From Dugong dugon (Eukaryota; Chordata; Mammalia; Sirenia; Dugongidae): a DNA stretch of 64,000 nt. Below, piece by piece: positions 44,186 through 55,929 of the stretch. Position 1 is the stretch's first letter. Each line of letters begins with the position of its first letter. The stretch covers positions 93,435,819-93,499,818 of the forward strand of contig CM057471.1 in NCBI GenBank assembly GCA_030035585.1, in the 5' to 3' direction. The notes below the pieces were generated by a model. That model was given only the letters and a program-made list of their open reading frames with translations. It made no database searches and had not been told where the DNA came from. Both the position numbers and the translations under genes were made by a program.

Positions 44186-46333
44186 GCAAGGCCAGTGCTT
44201 CCCATGATGCCTTTCACTTCCCTATTGCTCAATATTCACAAAGGAAAGAAGGAAGAGACATGTTTTGTGAACAATGTTAATTTCATCCCACGACTTTTGA
44301 TTATTCATCTCTCTGAGTGATCCAGTCTCATTATATTCAGTCATTCTCTCTAAATGCTTGGCGGGCATCCAAACAGTGATTTGTTCAACTCAACAATCTA
44401 AGTTTATTGTCTTAAATAAATCACATCTGACAAATAACTCATGCATCAAAATGATCTTTAAAAAAAAATAGGTGCTAAAGTGACGCTGTCAATTCCAAAA
44501 ATCACAGATGATTTTAAAGCTTTTAAAAAAACAACTTAAAAGCTTGACATTTTAATTTATTGCTGGACTACTTTCCGTAACTGTACTTTGATTGGTTTCC
44601 ATTACTTACTAAGCAATCATTTTTTCCATATAAAATATAATCTGCACTTTTAAAAGAGATCAGCTATGAGCAGTGTACAAATGAACAACGCAAATATAAA
44701 ACTCTTTTTGAAGCACCAATGCTTTTCTTCACTTAATTTTTCACATTTTTTAAATGTTGGTATCGGTGGCCACACATATATAAAAAGCTGGGTTATTTAA
44801 TTTCCATACAAGTATATTGGAAATTCATTCGTATAATTTTGGAAGCACACTGAGAAGTGTGGAAAATAAATTTCTTATTCTATATTATAAAAAAGAAAGA
44901 AAAGCAGATTAATATGATCCCAATCATCACAAATACAGGACTTCAGCGGCTACATTGGGAAGAGATAAAGTAATGAAATAATGTCTAATCAATGTATTTG
45001 AATAATGTAAGATTAAAATCAGTCCATAAGTATTCATGAAGTGTTTATCATTTCAATTAAGTCAAAGTTATATGTTTTAATGGAGGAAAGTATTGGCATG
45101 TGTAGCCCAGACAGTACATCATCAAAACAGTTTATATGAAATATATGAATAATTTCCTTTTTATTTGCATGTAAATTCTGGGAGCAACTGAGTTTTGTAT
45201 ATTTGTTATATGACAACTAAACAATGAATATATGCTAAAAATGTCCAGTTAAGGAGAATTTTAAAAACAGATGGAATTTCTCATTGTTTTCTAGCTCAGC
45301 TTACATTTCCATAGCAGGACAGAGACCTGGTATGATTGATCCAAAGCACTAGCTAGAACAAAGCTGGCTTCTCCCCTAGACAGCACGTCAGTCACTTCCT
45401 TACTTGGTCATAAGAAGTAATTACAGAAGTAGGTAGGTTAGTTTAAAAGGTTCTCTCTTGGATCTGTCCTTAAATAATCAATAATCATCCTCATGTCGAG
45501 AAATGACAAATAAAGCAAGCTGAGTAGCAATGCAAATACTTTAAAAACAAGATACGCTGTAGTTTGTGTGCTAGCAGGTAATTGGGCACAGGATGCACTG
45601 CAGTTAAATATGACACATTCCATAGAAACACAGTGGTATGTTGCAGTAGCCATCCTTTTGGAATACAGAGAGCAGATGTAAAAACAAATAGAGACATTAA
45701 ATTACTTAGATAGAAATATATTAACAATATTAAACTTTTCTGCCAGGATTCAGATTGTTATAAATTTACTTATAATTCATATTAGTAGTAAGAAATCAAA
45801 TATTGACTAAAAAAGATTTTCAAACATCTTTATCCATCAATATTTGCCTCTAATGATTAAATAATGGATTATTAAATGCTTATATCATAAAAATAACAAT
45901 TTGGTATTGCCCTCCATACCATATATGGACGATTTAACTTGTTTTCATATGCAATCACCTACAGGGCTGTCTTTATTACTTTACAAGGAATAAATGCATT
46001 TCTTCCACCTAGGAAGATTTCAGATCATCCCTTAAAAGTCAGACGTTAGCAGACGACACAGTTAACTGTAACTTCAGGGATTATCCACCGAGAAAATCCA
46101 GATAATTTAGACAAAGATGGGGGTTTCCTCTTTATTTTTTTAAAATATTTTTTAACTTGAAATTATCAGGTCAGTTGAGTGCAAGTTTGTAAAGGCATTA
46201 GCTAAGTGAGCAATGTTCTGCTTCCCTGGGACTGTCTACAGATTGTATTTAAAAAGTTGGACCAAATTGCTTAGAACGACACACACACAAACACCTACGA
46301 ACACATGCAAACAAGTACAGGTAAAGGCTGGTG
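44186..46333. other. Longest single-copy stretch of the window
   Basis: About 2.1 kb, A/T-rich, with no recognised transposon or convincing exon. Minus-strand open frames at 45438-45727 overlap one another in different frames, lack domains and are probably chance. The low transposon load could reflect conserved non-coding sequence or chance. Confidence 0.45.
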
Positions 46334-46346
46334 AAAAATGAATAAG

Positions 46347-47977
46347 GGCGGAGGACAGCCCAAGATGGTGGCTTAGTCACACACACATGCCATCCCCCTA
46401 CAGTAAAGAACCAAAAAAAGCAAGTGAAACAGATACAGATGACAATATGGGTACCCAGAACAGCGAACGGAAGGATGAAGAATTAGATTGAACACAGAAG
46501 GGAAGGAGAAACTGAATGAAAACATCAAATGAAGAGACATGCAGACTATAGGCATCCTGCCAGCTGGCTTGGCACAGTGTGGCCATCTTGAGACAAAGTA
46601 AGCAGCGTTCCTGGGTGAGGAGCACAGGAAGGCAACTTCACGAAATCCCCAGTAGGAGACAGAGAACTGTGTAGATAAACCCAGAGTGAATCAAAGTGAA
46701 CAGAGCATGAACTGGATCTAAGGAGGGAAAGTGCAGGAAGGCAGTCGAGAGCTCTAGGGATCCAGGCAACCATTGAGCAGGGAGAGAGCCAAAAAATAGG
46801 ACAGAACAACTCACCAGCAGAGGTCCCTCATCATTTGGGCAGGTGGCACTCACGGAGTGGAGGATCCTTGGAGTGGCAGCTAGAGATTCCCCACCAGACA
46901 GGACTCTGGACAGCCCCCTCCTCCTAGCATTTGGTCGGGGCTGGGACGTGATCACTGGCTGCACGCTGCGGGCACTGCCCTAGCACCCACACCAGAGACT
47001 GGGGAACACAACCTCCCTTTCCCCCCTACCCTCCCCATGACCAGCAGTGTGCATCCCCTCCCCTCCACATCCAGTGACCCACGGCATGTGCTCCCATATC
47101 ATTGGATTTGTGGCCTGAGGCACGAGACCCCCGCATCCCCTGCCCTGCTGCCCAGCCTGCCCAGTGACCAGTGATACCAGCTCCTGTGCTACCCACGCAG
47201 TGACTGGTGACCTGTGCACACTCACCCCAATCACCTGACAGCTGGCAGTGTACACACAGTGCACAAACCAGAGACTGGTGAGAACGCTCCCTGCGCTCAT
47301 GCTCAGTGATCAACCGGACTACAAGTCACCTCATCAGCAACATTAGTCATATCCCAGCAGGTGCCATCTGCACTTTATCCAAAGTCCTCCTGACTGCTAT
47401 GTCACACATCCCATACCCAAACTGTTCCTACAGGCAACTGCACTTGCACTGAAACCCCACCATGTACTGAGATGCCAATTCATGAATGCACAGCAGGCCT
47501 ACCCCATCCATTTGAGTAGTATTCTCTCACAACAGATATGGAGACAACCTTCCCTGACCTCCAGAAGATGCGTTAACTGCTAGAACCAACCCAGAAGGAT
47601 CCTACAGTTCCACAAGGGCTGTGGAGGGACCCTGACCACCCAATACTTGTTACCCAATAATAGGGAAAGAATCTGCTCTCCCACCTCCACTCAACTGGTA
47701 AGGGAAGACATACAAGCCTAATCACAGAGGACTCGCACATGGGTGTGACCTACCATGGTCACTAGTGAGAGGAAATCATACTAGTCAACAGATACTACCA
47801 AAGTCACACATAGACTAAAACTACAAAACAAAATTAAAATAATACAAAGGAAGAAAGACCTTATAAAGAGAAGAAACAAATCTCATACATGAAAATAAAA
47901 CAAAACAAAAAAATCAGCACAAAACAAATATACATACAATCAATAAAGAAATACATACGTGCATAAATAATACCTTA
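46347..47977 (+). promoter_or_regulatory. LINE-1 5' UTR (promoter region)
   Basis: About 1.6 kb. CAAGATGG at 46361-46368 is the core of the YY1-type site near the start of many L1 5' UTRs (family knowledge). The stretch 46800-47330 is G/C-rich, as expected for the promoter region, but with few CpGs left. Open frames on the minus strand here (46546-47313) are by-products of this composition. Confidence 0.75.
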
Positions 47978-48335
47978 ATGCCTCAGAGACAGCAGACAAT
48001 AAAAAATCATATGAAGAAACAGGATAAGATGGCTCAAACAAGTGGGAGATATAAAGGAGCAAAAAACCTTCTTCAGGAAGAAATGGTAATAGAAATACCT
48101 GATAAGGAATTCAAAAGATTTTTATATAGGCTCCTCAAAGAGAACAAGGAAAATACAGACAAAAACCTTAGAATTCAGGAAGACAAAACAAGAACAAAAT
48201 GACAAAATAAACAGACAATTAGAAACTATATAGAAACAACTACAAATCTAGAAGATTAACAATAAAATATCAGAAATAGATAATTCAATGGAAGTACACA
48301 GAAGTAGAATGGAATCAATGGAAAATAGAGGTAGA
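47978..48335 (+). pseudogene. LINE-1 ORF1 N-terminal remnant
   Basis: ATG at 47978 opens 74 codons with 'DKEFKRFLYRLLKENKENTD', like 'VEFKRLMYRALQEI' in the L1 at 62392. It stops at 48200-48202 but coiled-coil-like text continues out of frame to about 48330. The RNA-recognition and C-terminal domains are deleted. ORF1p is the RNA-binding chaperone of the L1 particle. Confidence 0.82.
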
Positions 48336-50770
48336 AAATTTTAAAAGACCCATAACTAAAGAAGAAATTGATGTCACATAAAAACACTCAACAACAAAAA
48401 AAAAGTCCCAGCCCAGATGGCTTCACTGGAAAATTCTACCAAACATTCAGAGAAGAGTTGATACCATTCCTACTCAAACTATTCCAGAATGTAGAAAAGG
48501 AATGGATATTCCCTAATTCATTCTATGAAGCCAGCATAACCCTGATACCAAAACCAGGTAAAGATACCACTAAAAAAGAAAATTACAGACCAATATCCCT
48601 CATGAATATAGATACAAAAATTCTCAACAAAATTCTAGCCAACAGAATTCAACAGCATATCAAAAAAAAATAATACATCATGATCAAGTGGGATTCATAC
48701 CAGGGATGCAAGGATGGTTCAACACTAGAAAATCAATCAGTGTAATTCACCACATAAATAAAACAAATAAAAAGAATCACATGATAGTCTCAATCAATGC
48801 AGAAAAGGCATTTGATAAAATCCAACACCCTTTCCTAATAAAAACTCTCAGCAAAACAGGAATAGAAGGGAAATTGCTCAACATAATTAAGGGCATCTAT
48901 GTAAAACCAACAGACAACATTATTCTCAATGGAGAAAGATTGGAGGGAGCATTCTACTTGAGAACAGGAATGAGACAAGGATGCCCTTTATCACCACTCT
49001 TATTCAATATTGTACTGGAAGTCCTAACTAGAGCAATAAGGCAAGAAAGGGAAATAAAACGTATCCAAATTGGAAAGGAAGAAGTAAAACCATCCTTATT
49101 CACATATGACATGATCCTATACATAGAAAATCTCAGAAACTCCACACAAAAAGTTACTGGAAATAACAGAAAGATTCAGCAAAGTGGCAGGGTCAACAGC
49201 AAAAAGTAGTTGGGTTCCTCTACAGTAGCAAGAAGGACACCAAAAAGGAAATCAAGAAAACAATACTATTTACAATGGCCCCCAAAAGGATAAAATAACT
49301 GGGAATAAACCTAACCAGGGACATAAAAGACTTATACAAGGAAAACTATAAAGCACTACTACAAGAAACTAAAAGAAATCTATATAAATGGGAAAACATT
49401 CCATGCTCATGGATTGGAAGACTTAACATTGTGAAAATGTCAATACTACCAACAGCGATCTATAGATATAATGCATGCCCAATCCAAATCCCAACAGCAT
49501 TTTTTAATGAAATAGAAAAATTAATCTCTCATTTTATATGGAAAGGAAGGAGGCTAAAGCAATATTGCATAAGAACAAAGTAGGAAGCCTCACACTTTCT
49601 GATCTCAAAACCTAGTATACAGCCACAGTAATCAAAACAGCCTGGTACTGGTTTAATGACAGACACAGAGATGAATGGAATACAATTGAGAACCCAGAAG
49701 TAAATCCATCCATCTACAGGCAGCCGATCTTTGACAAAGGGTCAAAATCCATTCAATGGAGAAGAAACAGTCCCTTTAACAAATGGTGCTGGCAAAACTG
49801 GATGTCCATATGCAGAAAAATGAAACAGGATCCATACCTCACACCATGCACAAAAACTAACTCAAAATCGCTCAAAGACCTAAAGGTTAAAGATAAAACT
49901 ATAAAGTTCCTGGAAGATAACGTCGGGTCAAAACTAAGGGACCTAATTTTTGGCATAAATAGCCTATCAAACAAAACTAAAAATATATGAATGACAAAAG
50001 ATAAATTAGATAACTAGTACCTCTTAAAAATTAAATACTTATGCTCATCAAAAGACTCTACCACGATAATGAAAAGAGAACCTACAAAATGGGAAAAAAT
50101 CTTGGCAATGACATATCTGACAAAGGTCTAATTTCTAAAATACATAGAAAACTTCAACAACTCAACAACAAAAAGACAAGCAATCCAATCAAAATGGGTG
50201 AAAGACATGAACAGACACTTCACCAAAGAGGACACTCAGGTGGCCAACAAATACATGAAAAGATGCTTGTGATCATTATCCATTAAAGAGATGCAAATGA
50301 AAACTACAATGGGATACCATCTTACCCCTGCAAAAAGGACAATGATCAAACAACAGAAAACAACAAATGCTGACGAGGTTGTGGGGCAACTGGAACTCTT
50401 ATACATTGCTGGTGGTGTTGTAAAATGGTATAACCTCTATGGAAAACAGTATTCCTCAAAAAACTAGAAATAGAAATGCCTTATGATCTAGTAATTCCAC
50501 TTCTAGGTATATATCCTAGACATATAAAAGCAGTGACACTAATAGACAGAAGCACACCTATGTTCACTGCAGTATTATTCACAATAGCAAAAAGATGGAA
50601 ACAAACTAAGTGTCTATCAACTGATGAATGATAAACAAATTGTGGTACATACATAAAACAGAATACTATACAGCCGTAAAGAATAACGATGAGTCCTTGA
50701 AACTTCTTATAATGTGGATAAATCTGCACGACATTTTGCTGAGTGAAATAAGTCAACCACAAAAAGATAA
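48336..50770 (+). pseudogene. LINE-1 ORF2 from RT to C-terminus, inactivated
   Basis: Begins 'RPITKEEID', the segment just upstream of the RT. It reads '[20 protein letters not shown]' (48410-48470) and '[20 protein letters not shown]', then in another frame '[15 protein letters not shown]', '[16 protein letters not shown]' and the active site. The usual FADD is FTYD (49099-49110), so the first catalytic Asp is replaced by Tyr. The endonuclease is absent. Multiple stops and shifts follow (49207-49209 onward) to the C-terminal region near 50770. Confidence 0.9.
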
Positions 50771-51054
50771 ATATTATATATTCTCACTATTATAAAAAGT
50801 CAGGAATAGATATATAAAAGTTCTTTGATGGTTACAAGAGATAGGAAGGCAAAGGTGGGGGATTCACTTTCTAGATAGTAGACACTTATTATTTTGGTGA
50901 TAGTAAAGGCAATCCCAAATATGGGTGAAGGCAGCACAACGTGACCAAGTTAAATGAAGACACTACGATGAACACGAGAAAAAGTCACAATTTCAGTAAA
51001 TGCTATAACATACACAATTTTGCAACAGTAAAAACAACCAAAAAACACGGTGTG

Positions 51055-51185
51055 GTTACGTAGGTAGATGTGAATGCATATATGTGTACAGGAAGGCATA
51101 TGCATGTAAATGCACGTGTATATACAGGCGTATCTGTAGGCCTATATGTTTGTGTGCTATATATATATCCACATATATAACAAAC
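51055..51185. repeat. Degenerate TATG/CATA-rich block in the L1 3' UTR
   Basis: Counterpart of 36420-36565, between 'ggtgtggttacgtagg' and 'catatataacaaacc'. Length and exact units differ, as for a decayed simple repeat inherited by a subfamily. Confidence 0.75.
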
Positions 51186-51898
51186 CACATAAAGGGCACA
51201 ATTACGGGGGCTTCCTAGACATATCAAAACAACTCGTGGGATTGGTTTGCTGGGTTAAAGGGCTTGGAACCATAGTCTGGGGGACAACTCAGTCAAATGG
51301 CATTGCATAGTTCACAAAGATGATGCTCTACATCCTAGTTTGGTGAGTAGCGTCTGAGGTCTTAAAAGCATTCAAGTGGCCATCTAAGATACAACTATTG
51401 GTCTCTATTCATATGGAGCAAAACAGAATGAAGGAAATCAAAGGCTCAAAGAAGAAACTAGTCCATGGGACTAACAGCCCATACAAACCACAGCCTCTTC
51501 TAATCTGAGACCAGAAGAACTAGATGAAGCCCAGCTACCAGTACTAACCATTCTGACCAGGGACACAACAGAAGGTCCGGGATAGAATGAGAGAAAAATG
51601 TAGAATAAAACTCAAATTCCTAAAGAAAGGGCATACCTACTAGATTGACAAAGACTAGAGGAACTCCCAAGACGATCGCCCTAAGATACCCTTTGAACTT
51701 GGAATTGGAGCTATTTCTGCAGGTCACCTTTCAGCCAAAAATAGATTACCTTATAAAATAAACCATATCACCCGTGAAGAATGTGTTCCCTTAAACAATC
51801 AAGATCAAATGGTCAACATTTACCCCAAAACAGTCAATATTTACCCAAAAGCAGAGATGAGAAGGCAAGGACAGGAAGGGAAGCTTGATCAATAGAAA

Positions 51899-52328
51899 CA
51901 AGGGCTTTGAACTGGTTCGTTCCAGTTTGAACCCCTGCTGAGAATTTGTTTTTCCACCTCATGTATACTGAATCAGAATCTACAGTTTAACAAGAGTCTC
52001 AAGTGATTCTTATGTATAATAAATTTTGAGAACCATTGTTTTATTAGTGGAGCCCTGGTGGTGCGGTGGGTAAGAGCTCAGGCTGCTAACCAAAGGATTA
52101 GCAGTTCAAATCCACCAGCTGTTCCTTGGAAACTGTATGGGGCACTTCTACTCTGTCCTGTAGGATCAGTATTGACTCCACAGCAATAGATTTGGTTTTG
52201 GTTTTGGGCTCTTCTAGTGGTTCTCAGATTTGGTCCCTAATCAGCAGCATTAGCATCACCTGGGAACTTGTTAGAAATGCAAATTGTCAGCAGAGGTTCA
52301 AACTGGAACAAGCTGGTTTGAGGCCCTG
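51899..52328. mobile_element. Inverted-repeat composite with MER5-like halves, carrying a SINE
   Basis: 48-bp ends (51901-51948 and 52280-52327) are inverted repeats matching at 39 of 48 bases. They contain TTCCAGTTTGAACCYCTGCT. Inside, 51970-52038 resembles the right half of a MER5-type hAT element (ending 'tttgagaaccattg'). 52216-52300 resembles its left half ('agtggttctcagatttgg', 'cacctgggaacttgttagaa'). A SINE lies between. Direct repeat AATAGAA flanks it (51891-51897, 52334-52340), offset from the right terminus. It sits in the L1 3' UTR, so it is younger than that L1. Family unknown to me. Confidence 0.55.
52049..52206 (+). repeat. Afrotherian SINE inside the composite
   Basis: Head 'ggagccctggtggtgcggtg', 'accaaaggattagcagttca', 'gttccttggaaactgtatgg', end 'agcaatagatttggttttgg'. 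The 'ctatgagtcggaatcg' tail segment is partly deleted ('ggatcagtattgactcc'). Confidence 0.9.
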
Positions 52329-52499
52329 ATGGAAATAGAACAAACAGAATGGAAATAATGAGAAAGCTGGCATATAGTAAAAATTGTAACCAATGGTATG
52401 GAACAATTTGCATAAAGATCATTAAAGGTGAACCTAATTTGCTGTGTAAACTTTCACCTAAAATACACTAAAATGTTATTTTTTCAAAAATATATAAGG

Positions 52500-52685
52500 T
52501 CTGTATCTAGTTAAGAACATTACAGTAATGTTTATTTCCTTGCTTTGATATTGAACTACAGCTATATATGATGCCATCATTTGAGGGAAGAGGGATGAAA
52601 GGCACATGGTACTCCAGAAGCTATTTTTGTAACTCTTTGTGAGTCCAAAATTATTTTTAAATAATTTTATTTTTTTTTAATGTTT
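52500..52685 (+). repeat. Old L1 3' UTR fragment (probable)
   Basis: 'tgatgccatcatttgaggga', 'gatgaaaggcacatggtact' and 'gtgagtccaaaattattttt' with a poly(T/A) end resemble an older L1 3' terminus. It lies beside the right target duplication of the 46.3 kb L1, so it may be target DNA. Confidence 0.45.
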
Positions 52686-52989
52686 CAGGAAAAAGTAACC
52701 TCATGGACAAGTTAAACCTGAGTGAACTGATGCATTGCTGCACGTAGAATGTAGGATCAGTACCACAGAAAAAAAGATCTAAATGGAAATTATTTTAAAA
52801 CAATGAGGCATTCATTCTTGTCATTTCCTTCACTATTTGGTCCAAAGCTTTAAAAGAAAACAACTCAGGTTAGGCTGGGGTTGGGGTTGTAATTAGTGGT
52901 GTGGTGGTCAATGTTGAACAACTAGCTCTTGGGTAGGGAGCCCTGATTTGTAGTATTTGCCAGTTTCTGTAGTGTAAATATTACCGCCA
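52686..52989. other. Single-copy or unrecognised sequence
   Basis: Nothing recognised; a G-rich stretch 'ggttaggctggggttggggt' at 52869-52888. Confidence 0.4.
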
Positions 52990-53149
52990 TGGCCATTTCA
53001 GTGGTGTAGTGGTTAAGAGCTATGCTGCTAATTAAAAGGTCAGCAGTTCGAGTCCACCAGGCCTTCCTTGGAAACCGTATGGGGCAGTTCTGCTCTGTCC
53101 TATAGAGTCACTGTGAGTCGGAATCGACTCTACGGCAACGGGTTTTGGT
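52990..53149 (+). repeat. Afrotherian SINE, short-middle
   Basis: Head 'ttcagtggtgtagtggttaa', 'aggtcagcagttcgagtcca', 'gccttccttggaaaccgtat', tail 'gagtcggaatcgactctacg', end 'gcaacgggttttgg'. Near consensus, probably young; the first head bases differ from other copies. Confidence 0.92.
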
Positions 53150-53834
53150 AATATAACATCAACTGAATCACAATTTAACTATCAGCTCTTACAAACCAGC
53201 CCTAGCTAGTCCCAAGCATACCACGGGTTACAGAGTTTTATTTTTTTCATAATAAGTTTAGGATACAGGCAAAGGATTTGGTAAATACTACATTATTTCA
53301 AAGCAGGTATACAGCACTGAACCAACCTGGAAGAAAGAGGCCATTGCTGCTTGGTTTCATTCCTAATATCTCTCTCTAGGACTCACTGGTTTGTGATATT
53401 GCCCATATTGCAGCAGAAGCTGGACTCGGGAGGAGTTGAAGCAAACTAAGGTGGTCACTCTGCTCGGGAGGTTCTTTACAACCACCAGAAAAGGTCTTGT
53501 TAAGAAAAATACATTTTCTTTCCATCCGCTAGTTGTTTCCATCTAAGGTAATGTGGAAACACAGTATGCTTAAAATAAGGAGGCCAGGGTGGACCAGTGG
53601 ACATTGGCGTATCAGAAGGGCTATGTCTCCCCAGCCTGGTTCTCAGCATCAGATGGGGAGGAATAAATTGAAAAAATATCTAACAATTGACTACAGCCTT
53701 GATGCTGAAATAGCTCAATAGTCAAGGCAAAAGGAGAAATTTCCTGACACAGGACTAAAAATGCTGATTTTTTTCCCCTGAACATATAGGTTCTAGTAAT
53801 AGATGCTAGAGAAAGTTATCAGGGGAAATTCACT
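53150..53834. other. Single-copy or unrecognised sequence
   Basis: No family or exon recognised. The forward open frame 53533-53721 has no domain. Confidence 0.4.
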
Positions 53835-53930
53835 TCTCTGCAATGCAGATCTATTTCCCCATCCATAAAATGAGGGGTTGGCCTATTGTATTCCCTAGGG
53901 TGAGTTCTAATGTTCTGGATATTTGCAATT
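53835..53930 (+). repeat. MIR3-like fragment
   Basis: 'ctatttccccatccataaaa', 'tgaggggttggcctattgta' and 'gagttctaatgttctgg' match the characteristic end of a MIR-related family ('aaaatgaggggttggactag'). Confidence 0.6.
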
Positions 53931-54029
53931 CAAACTCCTGTAAATGTTTTGGAACAATTGGGACGGACATAGATATATCTTGCCATTCAAGTCTCCATCT
54001 CCACAGCTTCGGTTTTTGAGTTCATTTAT

Positions 54030-54520
54030 CCTGTCATCTTTTGTGTCCAGTCTGCTCTAAAACCCATCCAATAAATTCTTAATTTCTCATATAATATTTT
54101 TCAGTTTCATTTCCATTTCGTTCTTTTCTAAGACTTCAATTCTCTTCTAAAATTTTCCATCATTGTATCCATTTTGTTTATGTTTTTACCTATTTATTTA
54201 ACATACTGTTAATAAAACAAAACAAAAACAAAAAAAAACCATTGCCATGAAGTCAATTCCAACTCATAGAAACCCTATAGGACAGAGTAGAACTGTCCCA
54301 TATGGTTTCCAAGGAGTGGCTGATAGATTTGAACAGCCGACCTTTTGGTTAGCAACTGAGCTCTTAACAACTGTGCCACCAGGGCCCTTACTGTTATACT
54401 GTTAACAGTTATTCAGAAAATACTTGCCTGCTAACTTCCACATTTGAGTTATATTTCCCTCCCTTTTTGTATATCTCATCATTTTTTATTATATGCCAGA
54501 CATTGTGAGAAAAAAGAAAA
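54030..54520 (-). mobile_element. Ancient L1M/HAL1 ORF1-region fragment, antisense, with SINE
   Basis: On the minus strand 54195 to 54030 reads 'DTMMENFRRELKS', then 'SRLDTKDDRINELKN' (compare L1 'SRLDTAEERISELED'), with stops. 54520-54400 carries the L1M 5' text 'caatgtctggcatataataa'. The SINE at 54213-54388 splits it. Confidence 0.6.
54213..54388 (-). repeat. Afrotherian SINE, antisense, A-rich tail side
   Basis: Starts with an A/AC-rich tail complement ('aaaacaaaacaaaaac'), then 'cattgccatgaagtcaattc', 'agagtagaactgtcccatat' and 'accttttggttagcaactga', ending 'gccaccagggccc'. TACTGTTAA occurs on both sides (54204-54212 and about 54397-54405), a possible target duplication. Confidence 0.92.
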
Positions 54521-54907
54521 TCAGAGAGATTCAGTTGATGTTATTTTCCTCCAAAGAGGGTTCAACCTTCCCTCTGTTGAGCAGAAGGAGCTTGGAGTTG
54601 CCTACCTTCATCCAGTGGGGAACTGAGCTGAGTAAGGACTGTTTGGAGCTTCAGGTAGGTTCTCTCCACCTCTGATCTCAAGTATCTTTAGCATGACATC
54701 AGCCTTTATTTGCTGCACATCCCCTACCTAGTGCACCATGAGACTATGGAATATTTTACTCCACCTATCTACTCTCATATCCAGCCCCTATCATTCTCCA
54801 GAACTAAGCAAATTTCCATGGGGAAAATCAGCCAATTTTTTAGGGATTGTCTAGATTCTAGTTCATCATGCCAGTACACATAAAAATAACTTTCTCCATT
54901 AGAATTT
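54521..54907. other. Unassigned sequence
   Basis: Overlapping forward open frames 54444-54675 run from the L1M fragment into here without a recognisable domain. Could be further L1M 5' UTR. Confidence 0.35.
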
Positions 54908-55345
54908 GTCTTAGTTTACTAGTGCTGCCATAACAAAATACAATAAAGTGAGTGGCTTTGAAGGACAGACATTTATTTTTCTCATAGTTCTGAAGGCTCT
55001 AAGTCCAAGTTAGGTCATGGTCCATGTCAATTCCTTCTGGGTGCTTTGAGAAAGAAACTGCTCCTTTCCTCTCTCTGAGTTTCTGGTGGCTAACAGCAAT
55101 CCTTGGCATCCTTTGACTTGTAGAAAGATCCTCACATGCTGTCTTTCCGCTGCACATGACTCCATTTTTATAAGACACCACTCAAAATTAGGGTTAGGAC
55201 CCACCCTACTCCAGTATGACCTCTTTAACTTAACCAATAACAAAAGAAAAACCCTATTTCAAAACAAGGTCACATTCACAGGTACAGGGGTTAGTACAAC
55301 AATATATCTTTTGAGGGGACACAATTCAATCTATAAGGAGTCTCT
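54908..55345 (-). mobile_element. MLT1-type MaLR LTR, antisense
   Basis: Reads 'ttagtttactagtgctgcca', 'taacaaaatacaataaagtg', 'agacatttatttttctcata', 'ggacccaccctactccagta', 'aaggtcacattcacaggtac' and 'ggggacacaattcaatctat'. This is the reverse of the widespread mammalian MLT1 LTR ending 'gcagccctaggaaactaa'. Solo, old, non-coding; the open frames on both strands within it are meaningless. Confidence 0.82.
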
Positions 55346-55654
55346 GTAGTTGAGGAAAGCCCAGTCTTCTCCCTGTGCCCAGATCTAGCAAATGCCCCTG
55401 GGCATGCAAATTGCAGATCATCAAAGAAGAGGAATTTTAGTTCATATATCTCTATGTTTCTATAACTCTCTAATATCTCTTAAAAAATATTTTAAAATAT
55501 ATTGATTTCTTCTATTTGTTGAAGTAGAAAAAATCCCTATCCAGAAGAAAAATTCTCCACATTATATTTTTAAATCTTTTATTACTGTCTGAAATTATTT
55601 TGTTGATTTACTTATATCCTTCTTTGGCAACTGTCTCCACTAATCCTTAGCCCG
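55346..55654. other. Unassigned sequence
   Basis: Nothing recognised; A/T-rich right half. Confidence 0.4.
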
Positions 55655-55780
55655 TGCCCAGATTTTCTTTTAGAATTTCTATTAGAGCAGAGACCTTATC
55701 TGTCCTCTTCACTGCTATATCCAGAATACCTAACATAGGGCTCAGTTCACAGTAGGCACTCAACAAATACTTCTGCATGC
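55655..55780 (+). repeat. L2 3' end
   Basis: 'agagcagagaccttatctgt', 'cttcactgctatatccagaa', 'tacctaacatagggctcag', 'cacagtaggcactcaacaaa' follow the L2 3' end precisely in order. Confidence 0.75.
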
Positions 55781-55929
55781 ATAAAATGTTTTCAGGAAAA
55801 ACAGTGCAGAAGTCCTCTTTTAATATTAGTTCATATACACCTCCCATTTTTCTTAGTCCCTGAGTCTGTGACTGCTGGTGAGTTATTCTTCCATGCCGAT
55901 CTTTAAAGCAAAAATCAAGGGGAAGGTAC

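Larger units (their letters stand above)
46347..52485 (+). mobile_element. LINE-1 with both ends present, large internal deletion
   Basis: The 5' end 'ggcggaggacagcccaagat' resembles an L1 5' UTR start. The 3' end at about 52485 ('taaaatgttattttttc') is the L1 3' terminus. Flanks AAAAATGAATAAGG (46334-46347) and AAAAATATATAAGG (52486-52499) match at 12 of 14 bases, supporting one insertion. Order: 5' UTR, ORF1 N-terminus, deletion junction near 48330, ORF2 from just before the RT, C-terminus, 3' UTR. The UTR carries the inverted-repeat composite and SINE at 51899-52328. Confidence 0.88.

Noticed and set aside
46546..47313. Several overlapping minus-strand open frames of 75-108 codons
   Set aside because: They lie in the G/C-rich L1 5' UTR, overlap one another in different frames and contain no domain; composition explains them.
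54999..55349. Open frames on both strands, up to 87 codons
   Set aside because: Entirely inside an MLT1-type LTR.
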